DNA of 64,000 nt from Blastococcus sp. CT_GayMR16 (lineage in GTDB: Bacteria > Actinomycetota > Actinomycetes > Mycobacteriales > Geodermatophilaceae), in contig NZ_SPQK01000009.1 in NCBI RefSeq assembly GCF_004570875.1, positions 90,981 through 154,980 of the forward strand. The letters run 5' to 3'. The notes under the pieces are model-generated. The model searched no databases, had not been told where the DNA came from, and saw only the letters and a list, made by a program, of their open reading frames with translations. Of this stretch, positions 41,496 to 50,881 are shown piece after piece (position 1 is the stretch's first letter; the number at the start of each line of letters is the position of its first letter). The position numbers were made by a program, and so were the translations under genes.

Positions 41496-43516
41496 GGGCC
41501 GGCCCCGAGGACGACCGCCCGATGACCCAGAGCCCGGACGGCGCAGAGCAGTCCGGTGCGGACGACGCCGCGCGCCGGCCGCACCGCATGCCGCCTCCCC
41601 CGCCGCCCCGACCGGCCCGGGAGCGACACAACCGACCTGACGCCGCCTCCGCGTTGCCGCCCCCGCCCTACCGGGCGGCTCCGCCGGCCTCGACACCGTT
41701 CGGCGACCCGGGCCAGGCGTCCTCCCTGCCGCCGGTGCCGCCGCCGCAGCCGCGACAGCTCCCCCCGCCACCGCCGCCGGCGGCGCGCAACCGCTGGGTC
41801 CCGGCGGCGGCCGACGACACCCAGGTGATGACGTCGCTGCCACCGGTCCCGCGGGGACCGGTCGAGGAGACCGAGGAGGAAGCGGAACGGCGCGAGGGCG
41901 CGCCCGGCGCGTCGGGGGGCATCCTGCGCGCCGCCGGGACGATGGCCGTCGCGACCCTGGTCTCCCGGGTCACCGGGCTGCTCCGCACGATCGTGCTGGC
42001 CGCGGCCCTCGGCGTGCTCCTGGTCAACGACGCGTACACGACGGCCAACACGCTGCCGAACATCGTCTACGAGCTGCTGCTCGGCGGGGTCCTCACGTCG
42101 GTCGTCGTCCCGCTGCTGGTGCACGCCCAGGAGCACGACCGGGAGGGCGGCGTGGGGTACGCGCAACGGCTCGCCACGATCGCCACCGCCGGCCTGGTGG
42201 TCGTCACCGCGCTGGCGATCCTGCTCGCACCCCTGCTGACCTCGCTCTACGGCATCACCGACGACCCCGACCAGGTGCGGTTGGCCAACTGGCTGGCCCG
42301 GATCCTGCTGGTCGAGATCGTCTTCTACGGCATCGGGGCGCTGGCGCAGGCGATCCTCAACTCCCGCGACGTGTTCGGCCCGCCGGCGTGGGCGCCCGTA
42401 CTCAACAACGTCGTCGTCATCGTCACCGGACTGCTCTTCATGGCCGCGAGCGGTCCGGGTGACCTCGAGCCCGCGACGCTCACCGACGGGCAGATCTGGC
42501 TGCTCGGCGGCGGCACGACGCTCGGCATCGTCGTCCAGGCGCTCGTCCTGCTCCCCGTGCTGAAGAGGGCCGGCGTCCCGCTGCGCCCCCGGTGGGGGCT
42601 CAAGAACACCGGGCTGCGCGAGGCCGGCACCCTCGGCCTCTGGGTGATCGGGTACGTCGCGGTGAGCCAGGTCGGCGTCATCGTGGCCACCCGGATCGCC
42701 AACGCCGCCACGCGCGAGGGCGGGCTGGGTTCCAGCGCCTTCCAGTACGTGAGCCTGCTGTTCCAGATGCCCTACGGGATCATCGGCGTGGCCCTGCTGA
42801 CCGCCCTCGTGCCCCGCATGAGCCGCGCCGCCTCCCGCCACGACATCCCCGGCGTCGTCTCCGACCTCTCCCTCGGCACGCGGTTGTCCGCGCTCGGGCT
42901 CCTGCCGGTCACCGCGGTCCTGTGCGTCGTCGGCCCCGACCTGGGGATCGTCGCCTTCGCCCGCGGGAACACCAGCGCGGCCGAGGCGGAGGCAATGGGC
43001 ACCGCGCTCGCGGTCGGCGCCTTCGGGCTGCTGCCTCTGGCAGTCACCCTGCTGCAGCTGCGGGTCTTCTACGCGATGAAGGACGCGCGGACGCCGACGC
43101 TCATCCAGGTCGGCATGGTCGCCGTCCGGGTGCCGCTGCTGCTGCTCGTCCCGGCGGTGGCCGAGCCCGACGACGTGGTCGCCGGGCTCATGCTGGTGAC
43201 CAGCATCACCTACGTCGCGGGGTGGGTCCTGGGGGACCTCGTCCTGCGCCGCCGGCTCGGTGGACTGGCCACCAAGGAGACGTTCGGGCCGGTGGCGCGC
43301 ATGATCGCCGTGTCGGCCGTAGCCGGGGGCGTCGGCTGGCTGGTCCTGAAGGTGACCGACGACCTGCTCGGCGCGTCGTCGGCAAGCTCGCTCGGGAAGG
43401 TGCTGATCGGTACCGTGGTCATCGGCGGCGTGGCTCTGGCAGGTCTCGTGGTCGCCCGCGTTCCGGAGGTCCGGGAGCCCCTGGCTGCCGTCAGGGCCCG
43501 GACGGGACGCGGATGA
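41492..43516 (+). CDS. murJ: Lipid II flippase MurJ (MviN)
   Basis: A 674-residue flippase moving lipid II across the membrane. Residues 1-150 are Pro-rich and disordered (PPPPPPRPARER). Fourteen membrane helices follow: ILRAAGTMAVATLVSRVTGLLRTIVLAAALG, LPNIVYELLLGGVLTSVVVPLL, SSAFQYVSLLFQMPYGIIGVALLTALVPRMSR, and so on. Positively charged residues in the early helices (RVTGLLR) match the MurJ cavity. GTG 41492 overlaps the DUF6049 stop (GTGA); ATG 41522 is an alternative. In mycobacteria this protein (Rv3910) is fused to a pseudokinase and a discoidin-like domain; here those parts are the next gene, joined by an ATGA overlap. Confidence 0.94.
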   Translation: MRAGPEDDRPMTQSPDGAEQSGADDAARRPHRMPPPPPPRPARERHNRPDAASALPPPPYRAAPPASTPFGDPGQASSLPPVPPPQPRQLPPPPPPAARNRWVPAAADDTQVMTSLPPVPRGPVEETEEEAERREGAPGASGGILRAAGTMAVATLVSRVTGLLRTIVLAAALGVLLVNDAYTTANTLPNIVYELLLGGVLTSVVVPLLVHAQEHDREGGVGYAQRLATIATAGLVVVTALAILLAPLLTSLYGITDDPDQVRLANWLARILLVEIVFYGIGALAQAILNSRDVFGPPAWAPVLNNVVVIVTGLLFMAASGPGDLEPATLTDGQIWLLGGGTTLGIVVQALVLLPVLKRAGVPLRPRWGLKNTGLREAGTLGLWVIGYVAVSQVGVIVATRIANAATREGGLGSSAFQYVSLLFQMPYGIIGVALLTALVPRMSRAASRHDIPGVVSDLSLGTRLSALGLLPVTAVLCVVGPDLGIVAFARGNTSAAEAEAMGTALAVGAFGLLPLAVTLLQLRVFYAMKDARTPTLIQVGMVAVRVPLLLLVPAVAEPDDVVAGLMLVTSITYVAGWVLGDLVLRRRLGGLATKETFGPVARMIAVSAVAGGVGWLVLKVTDDLLGASSASSLGKVLIGTVVIGGVALAGLVVARVPEVREPLAAVRARTGRG

Positions 43517-45402
43517 CCGATTCCTCGCAGGAGGCGTCGCCGCCGCCGGAGCGCTCGCGCCGGCGGCCGGTTGATGACAGGGGGTCGACAGTGTCGATGA
43601 CATCGACGACCACCGGCCTTCCCGACCGCTACCGGCCCATCGACCAGGTGGGGCCGGACGAGCCCACGCCCACCGGCGTCATCCAGTGCTGGCGCGCCAA
43701 GGACCGGGTCCTCAACCGGGACGTCGCGATCCGCGTGCACACCCCCGCCGGTCCCGCGGCGCACGCCTGGATCAGCCGGGCGCTGACCGCCGGCGGCCTG
43801 GCCACCCCCGCGCTGGCGATGGTCTACGACGCCTCCGAGGGCACCGGCGACCCGCAGGCGCCCGGTGGCGCCGCCTACGTCGTCAACGAGTGGATCGACG
43901 GGGAGACGCTCGCCGAGCGGCTCAGCCGCGGTCCGATGCCCGACCGCGAGGTCCGCACCGTGCTCCGCCGGCTCGCCGAAGGCGTCGCCGAGGCCCACCG
44001 CGTGGGTCTCGCCGTCGGCGGCCTGAGCCCGGAGAACGTCGTCCTGCGCCCGAACGGGCTGGTGGGCCTGCGCGCCGTCCCGGCCGCCACCGGCACCATC
44101 GACGGCGACATCGCCGCGCTCGGCGCCCTCCTCGAGGCCTGCCTCACCGGCCTGGCGCCCGGCAGTGACGCCCACCCGCTCAGCGGGCCTTCCGACCTGC
44201 TGGCGCTGGTCCGCCGCGCCCGCTCCACCGAGCCCGGTCAGGGACTCTCCAGCGTCGCGGCCATGGCCTCCCTGCTGGCCGAGCGCCCGCGGACCGGCCC
44301 GGGCAGCACGTCGTCCGCGCACCAGCACCGCACCGAGCCGCACCGCGACGACACCGACAGCAGCTGGCTGCGCCGGCTCCGGGACCGCCGTCCCGAGGCC
44401 TCCCCTGCCGCCGCCGAGGCGAACATCGCGGCCGACGGCGAGGCCGTGCGCCTGGATCCCCACACGATGCCGCCGGTTCCGCGCGTGCGTCCGGTGACCC
44501 AGACCGGCGCCCCGCTGTCCGCGGCTGCTCTCGGCGGGGACACGATCGACGCCGGGAGCGTCGCCCCCCGCGCCGGGGCCTACGCGGTTCCCCCCGTGGC
44601 GCCCACGCGCCGCCACGGCGCCGCGGAGGAGCAGTCCTGGACCGACCGGGACGAGTCCTTCGACGTGCTCGCGGACGAGGGCTACGGCGAGGGCTACGGC
44701 GACACGGGCTACGGCGGCTACGGCGGACCGCCGACCGGCGAGACCGACGTCGACGACGAGGACGGCGCCCGCAGGCACCGCGCCGTGGTCATCGGCCTGC
44801 CGCTGCTCGCCCTGATCGTGGTCATCGCGCTGGCCTGGTGGGTCGGCTCGACCGTCCTCGACGTCACCGACTCCGTGGACGAGGTGCAGGGATCGACCCC
44901 CTCGTCGAGCTCGTCGGCCGACGGCTCCGCCGAGCCGGGCGGCACCGCGGCCGGCGCCGCCATCCCGATCGTCACCGCCGAGGTGTTCGACCCCTTCGGT
45001 GACGGCGAGCCGGAGAACGACGGCGACGTCCCGCTCGCCTACGACGGCGACGCCTCGACGGCGTGGTCGACGCTGGAGTACCGCGGCTCCCCGGCCTTCG
45101 GCAACCTCAAGGACGGCGTCGGCCTGCTGCTGGACCTCGGTGAGTCGCAGAGCCTGGCCGGCGTGACCATCGACAGCGTCTCCCCGGGTGCGACGGTGGA
45201 GATCCGCACGGCCGACGAGCCCGCCGACGACTTGGACGGCTTCACGCCGGCCGCCGACGGCACCGTGGAGGACGGCGCCGAGTTCGGCTTCGACGAGCCG
45301 GTCACCGCCCGCTTCGTGCTCGTCTGGATCACCGGCCTGGTGCAGTCGGAGAACGGCTTCTCCGCCGACATCGCCGAGGTCGCGGTCAACGCAGCCGGCT
45401 AG
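43513..45402 (+). CDS. Pseudokinase with membrane helix and extracellular discoidin-like domain
   Basis: A 629-residue protein. The N-terminal kinase-like domain (RYRPIDQVG, then [22 protein letters not shown]) lacks the catalytic residues: the VAIK lysine is Arg (VAIRV), the HRD loop reads [11 protein letters not shown], and there is no DFG. A disordered segment (300-395) leads to a membrane helix ([22 protein letters not shown]). A C-terminal F5/8-type-C-like beta domain has [17 protein letters not shown] and [16 protein letters not shown]. In mycobacteria the same domains are the tail of MviN, whose pseudokinase recruits FhaA. ATGA overlap with murJ implies coupled synthesis. Confidence 0.9.
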   Translation: MTDSSQEASPPPERSRRRPVDDRGSTVSMTSTTTGLPDRYRPIDQVGPDEPTPTGVIQCWRAKDRVLNRDVAIRVHTPAGPAAHAWISRALTAGGLATPALAMVYDASEGTGDPQAPGGAAYVVNEWIDGETLAERLSRGPMPDREVRTVLRRLAEGVAEAHRVGLAVGGLSPENVVLRPNGLVGLRAVPAATGTIDGDIAALGALLEACLTGLAPGSDAHPLSGPSDLLALVRRARSTEPGQGLSSVAAMASLLAERPRTGPGSTSSAHQHRTEPHRDDTDSSWLRRLRDRRPEASPAAAEANIAADGEAVRLDPHTMPPVPRVRPVTQTGAPLSAAALGGDTIDAGSVAPRAGAYAVPPVAPTRRHGAAEEQSWTDRDESFDVLADEGYGEGYGDTGYGGYGGPPTGETDVDDEDGARRHRAVVIGLPLLALIVVIALAWWVGSTVLDVTDSVDEVQGSTPSSSSSADGSAEPGGTAAGAAIPIVTAEVFDPFGDGEPENDGDVPLAYDGDASTAWSTLEYRGSPAFGNLKDGVGLLLDLGESQSLAGVTIDSVSPGATVEIRTADEPADDLDGFTPAADGTVEDGAEFGFDEPVTARFVLVWITGLVQSENGFSADIAEVAVNAAG

Positions 45403-45457
45403 GAGATCGGGGGGTCTCCTGCCGGTGGGGGAGCGGGCGGCGGGGGAATGCCGCCCC

Positions 45458-45463
45458 TACGAT
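45458..45463 (+). promoter_or_regulatory. -10 element of trxB, leaderless arrangement
   Basis: TACGAT, then 7 nt, then GTG 45471. No Shine-Dalgarno visible. Confidence 0.55.
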
Positions 45464-45470
45464 CCTCGTT

Positions 45471-46493
45471 GTGCAGCCCGTGACGACGAATTTCCCGAGC
45501 CCCGGTCCTGCCGTGACGACGGGTGAGATCGAGAACCCCACGATCCCGCCGGCCGAGCATGACGGCGTTCGCGATCTGATCATCATTGGGTCCGGACCGG
45601 CGGGGTACACCGCTGCGATCTACGCCGCGCGGGCGAACCTCCACCCCCTGGTGTTCGAGGGTTCGCAGTTCGGCGGCGCCCTGATGACCACCACCGAGGT
45701 CGAGAACTTCCCCGGCTTCACCGAGGGCGTCCAGGGCCCGCAGCTCATGGACGACATGCGCACCCAGGCCGAGCGCTTCGGCGCCGAACTGGTCGCACGC
45801 GACGTCACCGAGGTCGACCTCACGGCCACCCCGAAGGTCGTCAAGGTCGGCAGCGAGGTGCACCTCGCCCACGCGGTCATCGTCGCCACCGGCTCGAAGT
45901 ACCGCTACCTCGGCCTGGAGAACGAGGCCCGGCTGCTGGGCCGCGGCGTCTCCGCCTGTGCCACGTGCGACGGCTTCTTCTTCCGCGACCAGGACATCGT
46001 GGTCGTGGGCGGTGGCGACTCAGCGATGGAGGAGGCCACCTTCCTCACCCGCTTCGCGAAGAGCGTGACCGTCGTCCACCGGCGTCCCGAGCTGCGAGCG
46101 TCGAAGATCATGCAGAAGCGCGCGCAGGACAACGAGAAGATCCAGTGGGCCCTCGGCAAGGCGGTCACCGACGTGCACGGTGAATCCACCGTGTCCGGCG
46201 TCGAGCTGACCGATCTCGCGAGCGGCAGCACCGAGACCCTGCCGGTCACCGGCCTGTTCGTGGCCATCGGCCACGACCCCCGCAGCGAACTGTTCGCCGG
46301 CCAGCTGAAGCTCGACGACGAGGGCTACATCCAGGTCGAGCACCCCAGCACCCGCACGAACATCGACGGCGTCTTCGCCTGCGGCGACGTGGTCGACCAC
46401 ATCTACCGCCAGGCGATCACGTCCGCCGGCACCGGGGCCGCCGCGGCGATCGACGCCGAGCGCTGGCTCGCCGACACCTTCGACGAGCGCTGA
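45471..46493 (+). CDS. trxB: Thioredoxin-disulfide reductase
   Basis: A 340-residue NADPH flavoenzyme reducing thioredoxin. FAD site [18 protein letters not shown] near residue 40; redox pair CATC (Cys163/Cys166) in [18 protein letters not shown] loop [16 protein letters not shown]-terminal [21 protein letters not shown]. An N-terminal extension of about 35 residues precedes the core, so the start might be a little later. A TACGAT element 7 nt before GTG 45471 favours this one. trxA follows after 71 bp. Confidence 0.96.
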   Translation: MQPVTTNFPSPGPAVTTGEIENPTIPPAEHDGVRDLIIIGSGPAGYTAAIYAARANLHPLVFEGSQFGGALMTTTEVENFPGFTEGVQGPQLMDDMRTQAERFGAELVARDVTEVDLTATPKVVKVGSEVHLAHAVIVATGSKYRYLGLENEARLLGRGVSACATCDGFFFRDQDIVVVGGGDSAMEEATFLTRFAKSVTVVHRRPELRASKIMQKRAQDNEKIQWALGKAVTDVHGESTVSGVELTDLASGSTETLPVTGLFVAIGHDPRSELFAGQLKLDDEGYIQVEHPSTRTNIDGVFACGDVVDHIYRQAITSAGTGAAAAIDAERWLADTFDER

Positions 46494-46564
46494 CGGGCAT
46501 ACATCTACCGCTCGGCGGGTTAACCCACCGAGCACTTCACCCCAGACAAGAGGGAGAACGACCG

Positions 46565-46891
46565 ATGGCAGGCAACACCGTGACGGTCACCGACACCAGC
46601 TTCGCGGCTGACGTGCTGGGCAGCGACAAGCCCGTGCTCGTCGACTTCTGGGCGGAGTGGTGCGGCCCCTGCAAGATGGTGGCCCCGGTCCTCGAGGAGA
46701 TCGCCGCCGAGCACGGCGACAAGCTGACGATCGCCAAGCTGAACATCGACGAGAACCCGCAGATCGCCCGCGACTACCAGGTGATGTCGATCCCGACGAT
46801 GACCGTCTTCCAGGGCGGCAAGCCGGTGAAGTCCATCATCGGCGCGAAGCCCAAGGGCGCGATCCTCAACGACCTGGCCGACTACCTGTAG
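46565..46891 (+). CDS. trxA: Thioredoxin
   Basis: A 108-residue thioredoxin: VLVDFWAEWCGPCKMVAPVLEEIA with active-site Cys33/Cys36, cis-Pro in MSIPTM, and a C-terminal helix. Electron acceptor of the upstream TrxB. Strong GAGGGAG Shine-Dalgarno. A 15-bp hairpin follows the gene. Confidence 0.97.
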   Translation: MAGNTVTVTDTSFAADVLGSDKPVLVDFWAEWCGPCKMVAPVLEEIAAEHGDKLTIAKLNIDENPQIARDYQVMSIPTMTVFQGGKPVKSIIGAKPKGAILNDLADYL

Positions 46892-46923
46892 GCCCCCTGC
46901 CAGGGCGGCCGTTCCAGTCCCAC

Positions 46924-46956
46924 GAGGCCCATTCGTCCAGCGGACGGATGGGCCTC
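46924..46956 (+). terminator. Terminator after trxA
   Basis: A 15-bp stem with one wobble pair (arms 46924-46938 and 46942-46956, GAGGCCCAT outermost) and loop AGC. The bases before it (AGGGCGGCCGTTCC, 46903-46916) recur upstream of recF. Confidence 0.8.
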
Positions 46957-47015
46957 CGGCCTTTGTGGCCCCCCGGTGGGCCGGGTCCGGCTGCGGGGAC
47001 GACAATCGGCACACG

Positions 47016-48233
47016 ATGGGAGCCGACAGCGGTATGCAGATTCTGAGACTCGGGGACCGCGGTCCAGCCGTTGCCGATGTGCGCGCCGCACTGCGCAGCC
47101 TGGGCCTCCTCGGTGGGCAGGCGACAGCCACAGCCACTGACGGCCCGCTGGCCACCGTCCCGCTCCGGATCGCCCCCATGGAGCGGACCGCTCTCGACAC
47201 CGCGCCGCTGGAGACCGCGGAGTTCGACTCCGCCACGGAGCTCGCCGTCCGTCACTTCCAGCAGGTGCGCGGCCTGTCGGTCGACGGTCGCGTCGGCGAG
47301 GAGACCTACCGGGCGCTCAACGAGGCCCGCTGGTCCCTCGGTGACCGACTGCTGCGCTACGACCCGGAGCGGCCCACTCGCGGCGACGACGTCATCAACC
47401 TGCAGGACCGCCTGCACGAGCTGGGCTACGACGCGGGCCCGGTCGACGGGGTCTTCGGCCCCGAGACCGAGGTCGGCCTGCGCACCTTCCAGCGCGACTA
47501 CGGCCTGACCTCCGACGGCACCTGCGGACCGGCCACCCTGCGCGCGCTCCGCCAGCTGGGCCGCAAGGTCACCGGCGGCCGCCCCCAGCTGCTGCGGCAG
47601 AGCGCCTCGTTCGTGGAGAGCGGGCCCCACCTGATCGGCCGGCGCATCGTGGTCGACCCGGGCCACGGCGGTGAGGAGCCCGGGTTCAGCGCGGGGGAGA
47701 CGACCGAGTCCGACCTGGTGTTCGATCTCGCGTCCCGCATCGAGGGCCGCCTGGCGGCCGCCGGCGCCACCGTGTACCTGACGCGCGGCCGGCACCGGAA
47801 CCCCTCGCTCGCCGAGCGCACCGCGTTCGCCAACGACGCCCGCGCCGACCTCTTCATCTCCCTGCACCTGGACGCCCACGACTCCGAGCACGCCCGCGGG
47901 GTCGCCAGCTACTACTACGGCACGGGCTCCGGGGCTTCCTCCACGGTCGGGGAGCAGTTCGCCAACCTCGCCCGCCGGGAGGTCATCGCCCGGACCGGCA
48001 TGCTGGACCTCGGCTCGCACCCCAAGACCTGGGACCTGCTGCGGATGACCCGCATGCCCGCGGTCCGCCTCGACTGCGGCTACCTGTCCCACCCGGTGGA
48101 CCGGCTGCTGCTGCTCGACGCCCGCGTGCGCAGCGCCGTCGCCCACGCCGTCCTGGCCGCCGTGCAGCGCCTGTTCCTCCCCGCCGAGGCCGACCCCCCG
48201 ACGGGAACGTTCATCCTCGCCAAGCCGCTCTAG
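47016..48233 (+). CDS. cwlM: CwlM-like N-acetylmuramoyl-L-alanine amidase-family protein
   Basis: A 405-residue protein without a signal peptide. Two PG_binding_1 modules come first (LGDRGPAVADVRAALRSLGL... and RGDDVINLQDRLHELGYDAGPVDGVFG), then an Amidase_3 domain with DPGHGG, TESDLVFDLA and SLHLDAH. The usual catalytic Glu segment (E-x-G-F) reads LDCGYLSHP, with Asp in place of Glu. The lack of a signal and the position after trxA match mycobacterial CwlM (Rv3915), a cytoplasmic activator of MurA controlled by phosphorylation rather than a hydrolase. A regulator role is inferred here. ATG 47016 has GACAAT 9 nt upstream. Confidence 0.88.
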   Translation: MGADSGMQILRLGDRGPAVADVRAALRSLGLLGGQATATATDGPLATVPLRIAPMERTALDTAPLETAEFDSATELAVRHFQQVRGLSVDGRVGEETYRALNEARWSLGDRLLRYDPERPTRGDDVINLQDRLHELGYDAGPVDGVFGPETEVGLRTFQRDYGLTSDGTCGPATLRALRQLGRKVTGGRPQLLRQSASFVESGPHLIGRRIVVDPGHGGEEPGFSAGETTESDLVFDLASRIEGRLAAAGATVYLTRGRHRNPSLAERTAFANDARADLFISLHLDAHDSEHARGVASYYYGTGSGASSTVGEQFANLARREVIARTGMLDLGSHPKTWDLLRMTRMPAVRLDCGYLSHPVDRLLLLDARVRSAVAHAVLAAVQRLFLPAEADPPTGTFILAKPL

Positions 48234-48432
48234 GCGGTGACACTGTCGTCCTCCGGACGACACCGCGGCCAGGATCCGTCCCCCGGCTGCGCGGAGCCCA
48301 GCCCGTCGCGCCTGCGCGGAACCCTCCGGGCCCCACTCGGCCCGGCGCCTCGCGGGGCGTCTCTCGTTCCGTAGGGGTGTCCTGGACTGGTCCGTCCGCC
48401 GTGTCCGCGACGAATGTTCTCGACCTTCTCCT

Positions 48433-48438
48433 TACACT
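48433..48438 (+). promoter_or_regulatory. -10 element of the aminotransferase gene, leaderless arrangement
   Basis: TACACT, 7 nt, then GTG 48446. The preceding 200 bp hold a small 8-bp hairpin at 48244-48262, a possible weak cwlM terminator, and nothing else recognised. Confidence 0.5.
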
Positions 48439-48445
48439 CGTGAAG

Positions 48446-49861
48446 GTGCCCACCACTCCGCCCGGCCCTCCCGCCGGTCCCGGTCAGCCGGGGACGCACC
48501 TGACGCACGGTGCGCATCCCCACGTCGTGCCGCGCCATCCGCGGCTGGACCCCTTGGCCGACCGGTACGCAGCACGCACGCACGGGATGAAGACCTCGGA
48601 GATCCGCGCACTGTTCTCCGTCGTCAGCCGGCCGGAAGTGGTCTCCCTCGCCGGCGGGATGCCGGCCGTCACGGCCCTCCCGCTCGACGTCGTCGGCTCG
48701 ATGATCGGCGACCTCGTCTCCGGCATGGGCGCCCAGACCCTCCAGTACGGCTCCGGACAGGGCGATCCCCGGCTCCGTGAGCGGATCTGCGACGTCATGG
48801 CGCTGGAGGGCATCGCCGATGCCTCCCCCAGCGAGGTCGTCGTCACGGTGGGCTCCCAGCAGGCCCTGGACCTGGTCACCCGCGTGTTCGTCGACCCGGG
48901 CGACGTCGTCCTCGCGGAGGGGCCGTCCTACGTCGGCGCGCTCGGCGTCTTCCAGGCCTCGGAGGCCCGCGTCCGGCACGTCGCCATGGACGACCACGGG
49001 CTCATCCCGGAGGCCCTCGAGGAGGCACTGATGGCGTGCCGGGCCAACGGCGACCGGGTCAAGTTCCTCTACACCGTGCCGAACTTCCACAACCCGGCCG
49101 GGGTGACGCTCTCGGAGGAGCGCCGCGAGGCGATCGTGGCGCTCGCCGAGAAGTACGACCTGCTCATCATCGAGGACAACCCCTACGGCCTGCTCGGCTT
49201 CGAGCACGAGCCGCTGCGCGCGTTGCGCGCCCGCAACAGCCAGCGCGTCATCTACCTGGGCTCGTTCTCGAAGACCTTCTCGCCGGGCCTGCGGGTGGGC
49301 TGGGTGCTCGCCCCGCTCGCCGTCCGCGAAAAGCTGGTGCTGGCCACCGAGGCGCAGGTGCTGTGCCCGCCGTCGCTGACCCAGTACGCCGTCGCCCGCT
49401 ACCTGGACACCCAGCCCTGGCGCGAGCAGATCAAGACCTTCACCGAGCTCTACCGGGAGCGCCGGGACGCGTGCCTGGAGTCCCTCGCCGCGCTCATGCC
49501 GGCCGGCACCGCCTGGACCCAGCCCGAGGGCGGCTTCTACGTGTGGCTGAAGCTGCCCCACGGTCTGGACGCCAAGCTGATGCAGCCGCGTGCCGTCAAC
49601 GCGCACGTGGCCTACGTGCCGGGTATCGGCTTCTTCGCCGACGGCAACGGCCGCGAGTACATGCGGCTGTCCTACTGCTACCCCGAACCCGACCAGATCC
49701 GTGAGGGCGTGCGCCGGCTGGCCCGGGTCATCGAGGCCGAGCTGGACCTGCACTCGACCTTCGACACCGTCGACACCGGCACCTTCCGTGGCGTGGGCCG
49801 GGGTGGCTCCCCGAACATCGTCGGGCCGGCGAACAGCGACACCTACGAGGACGGCCGATGA
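48446..49861 (+). CDS. PLP-dependent class I/II aminotransferase (MocR/2-aminoadipate type)
   Basis: A 471-residue aminotransferase. Key segments: SLAGGMPAVTALPLDVV, LQYGSGQGDPRLRERICDVM, VTVGSQQALDLVTRVFVDPGDVVLAEGPSYVGAL, TVPNFHNPAGVTLSEERR (substrate Asn), IIEDNPYG (PLP Asp), LGSFSKTFSPGLRVGW (PLP lysine) and MRLSYCYPEPDQI. There is no N-terminal winged helix, so it is an enzyme of the LysN/AadAT group rather than a MocR regulator. Substrate unknown. The Ddl-like gene overlaps its stop (ATGA). The start at GTG 48446 is supported by a TACACT element. Confidence 0.9.
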   Translation: MPTTPPGPPAGPGQPGTHLTHGAHPHVVPRHPRLDPLADRYAARTHGMKTSEIRALFSVVSRPEVVSLAGGMPAVTALPLDVVGSMIGDLVSGMGAQTLQYGSGQGDPRLRERICDVMALEGIADASPSEVVVTVGSQQALDLVTRVFVDPGDVVLAEGPSYVGALGVFQASEARVRHVAMDDHGLIPEALEEALMACRANGDRVKFLYTVPNFHNPAGVTLSEERREAIVALAEKYDLLIIEDNPYGLLGFEHEPLRALRARNSQRVIYLGSFSKTFSPGLRVGWVLAPLAVREKLVLATEAQVLCPPSLTQYAVARYLDTQPWREQIKTFTELYRERRDACLESLAALMPAGTAWTQPEGGFYVWLKLPHGLDAKLMQPRAVNAHVAYVPGIGFFADGNGREYMRLSYCYPEPDQIREGVRRLARVIEAELDLHSTFDTVDTGTFRGVGRGGSPNIVGPANSDTYEDGR

Positions 49862-50850
49862 GCGAGACCGCCCCTGCACCCGCACCGGTAGCCGGGGCCG
49901 ACCGGCACGCCCTGCGGGCCGTGGTCCTGGCCGGCGGGCTGACCTTCGAGCGGGAGGTCAGCCTCTCCTCGGGCACCCAGGTGTGGGAGGAGCTCGTCCG
50001 CGCGGGCGTCGACACCGAGATACGGGACGCCGACTCCGGCCTGCTGCCCGGCCTCGCGGCCGCGCCCGCCGACGCGGTCTTCATCGCGCTCCACGGTGCG
50101 ACGGGGGAGGACGGCGCCCTGCGCGCCGTGCTCGACCTCGCCGGCGTCCCCTACGTCGGCTCCCCGGCCGCCGCCTGCCGGCTGGCCTGGGACAAGCCCG
50201 CCGCGAAGTCCGTCATCCGCTCCGCCGGGGTCACGACGCCGGACTGGGTGGCGCTCCCGCACAGCACCTTCCGCGAGCTCGGCGCCGGCGCCGTCCTGGA
50301 CCTCATGGTCGCCCGGCTCGGCCTCCCGCTGATGGTGAAGCCGGCCAGCGGCGGATCCGCGCTCGGCGTGCAGAAGGTCAGCCGCGTCGAGGACCTGCCC
50401 GCCGCCATGGTCAGCTGCTTCGCCTACGGCGACACGGTCATGGTGGAGCGGTTCGTGGAGGGCGTGGAGCTGGCCCTGTCGGTGATCGACCTCGGCGACG
50501 GCCCCGAGGCTCTGCCCGCCGTCGAGATCGTCCCCGAGTCCGGGGTGTTCGACTACACGTCGCGGTACACGCCCGGCCTCACCGAGTACCACACCCCGGC
50601 ACGGGTCTCCGAGGACGTCGCGGACCGGGCGGCCGCACTCGCGGTGCGGGTGCACGAGGTGCTCGGGCTCGCCGACCTCTCCCGGACCGACGCGATCGTC
50701 AGCCCGGACGGCCAGGTCCACTTCCTCGAGGTGAACGTCTCCCCGGGGCTCACCGAGACCTCGATGTTCCCGATGGCGATCGAGGCGGCCGGCTACGAGC
50801 TCGGCGAGGTCCTCGCCCGACTGCTCGCACGCCGCGCCGGAAATCGGTAG
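49858..50850 (+). CDS. D-alanine--D-alanine ligase-like ATP-grasp enzyme
   Basis: A 330-residue ATP-grasp ligase. Opens LRAVVLAGGLTFEREVSLSSG, the Ddl-type first motif (GG-S-x-E-x-x-V-S). ATP-binding strands are LPLMVKPASGGSALGVQKV, and Mg sites lie in LSRTDAIV and HFLEVNVSPGLTETSMFPM. The core fits the Ddl family, but substrate-loop residues differ from canonical Ddl and it sits next to an aminotransferase. It may therefore ligate a product of that enzyme. A housekeeping ddl is expected elsewhere. ATGA overlap with the aminotransferase gene; convergent with parB. Confidence 0.85.
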   Translation: MSETAPAPAPVAGADRHALRAVVLAGGLTFEREVSLSSGTQVWEELVRAGVDTEIRDADSGLLPGLAAAPADAVFIALHGATGEDGALRAVLDLAGVPYVGSPAAACRLAWDKPAAKSVIRSAGVTTPDWVALPHSTFRELGAGAVLDLMVARLGLPLMVKPASGGSALGVQKVSRVEDLPAAMVSCFAYGDTVMVERFVEGVELALSVIDLGDGPEALPAVEIVPESGVFDYTSRYTPGLTEYHTPARVSEDVADRAAALAVRVHEVLGLADLSRTDAIVSPDGQVHFLEVNVSPGLTETSMFPMAIEAAGYELGEVLARLLARRAGNR

Positions 50851-50853
50851 GGA

Positions 50854-50881
50854 CCGCGTTTCGTCTGTGACGGAAGCGCGG
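50854..50881. terminator. Bidirectional hairpin between the Ddl-like gene and parB
   Basis: About 12 bp of stem with one bulged G (arms start CCGCG at 50854 and end CGCGG at 50881), loop TGT. Fills the 31-bp gap between the convergent stops. Confidence 0.65.
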
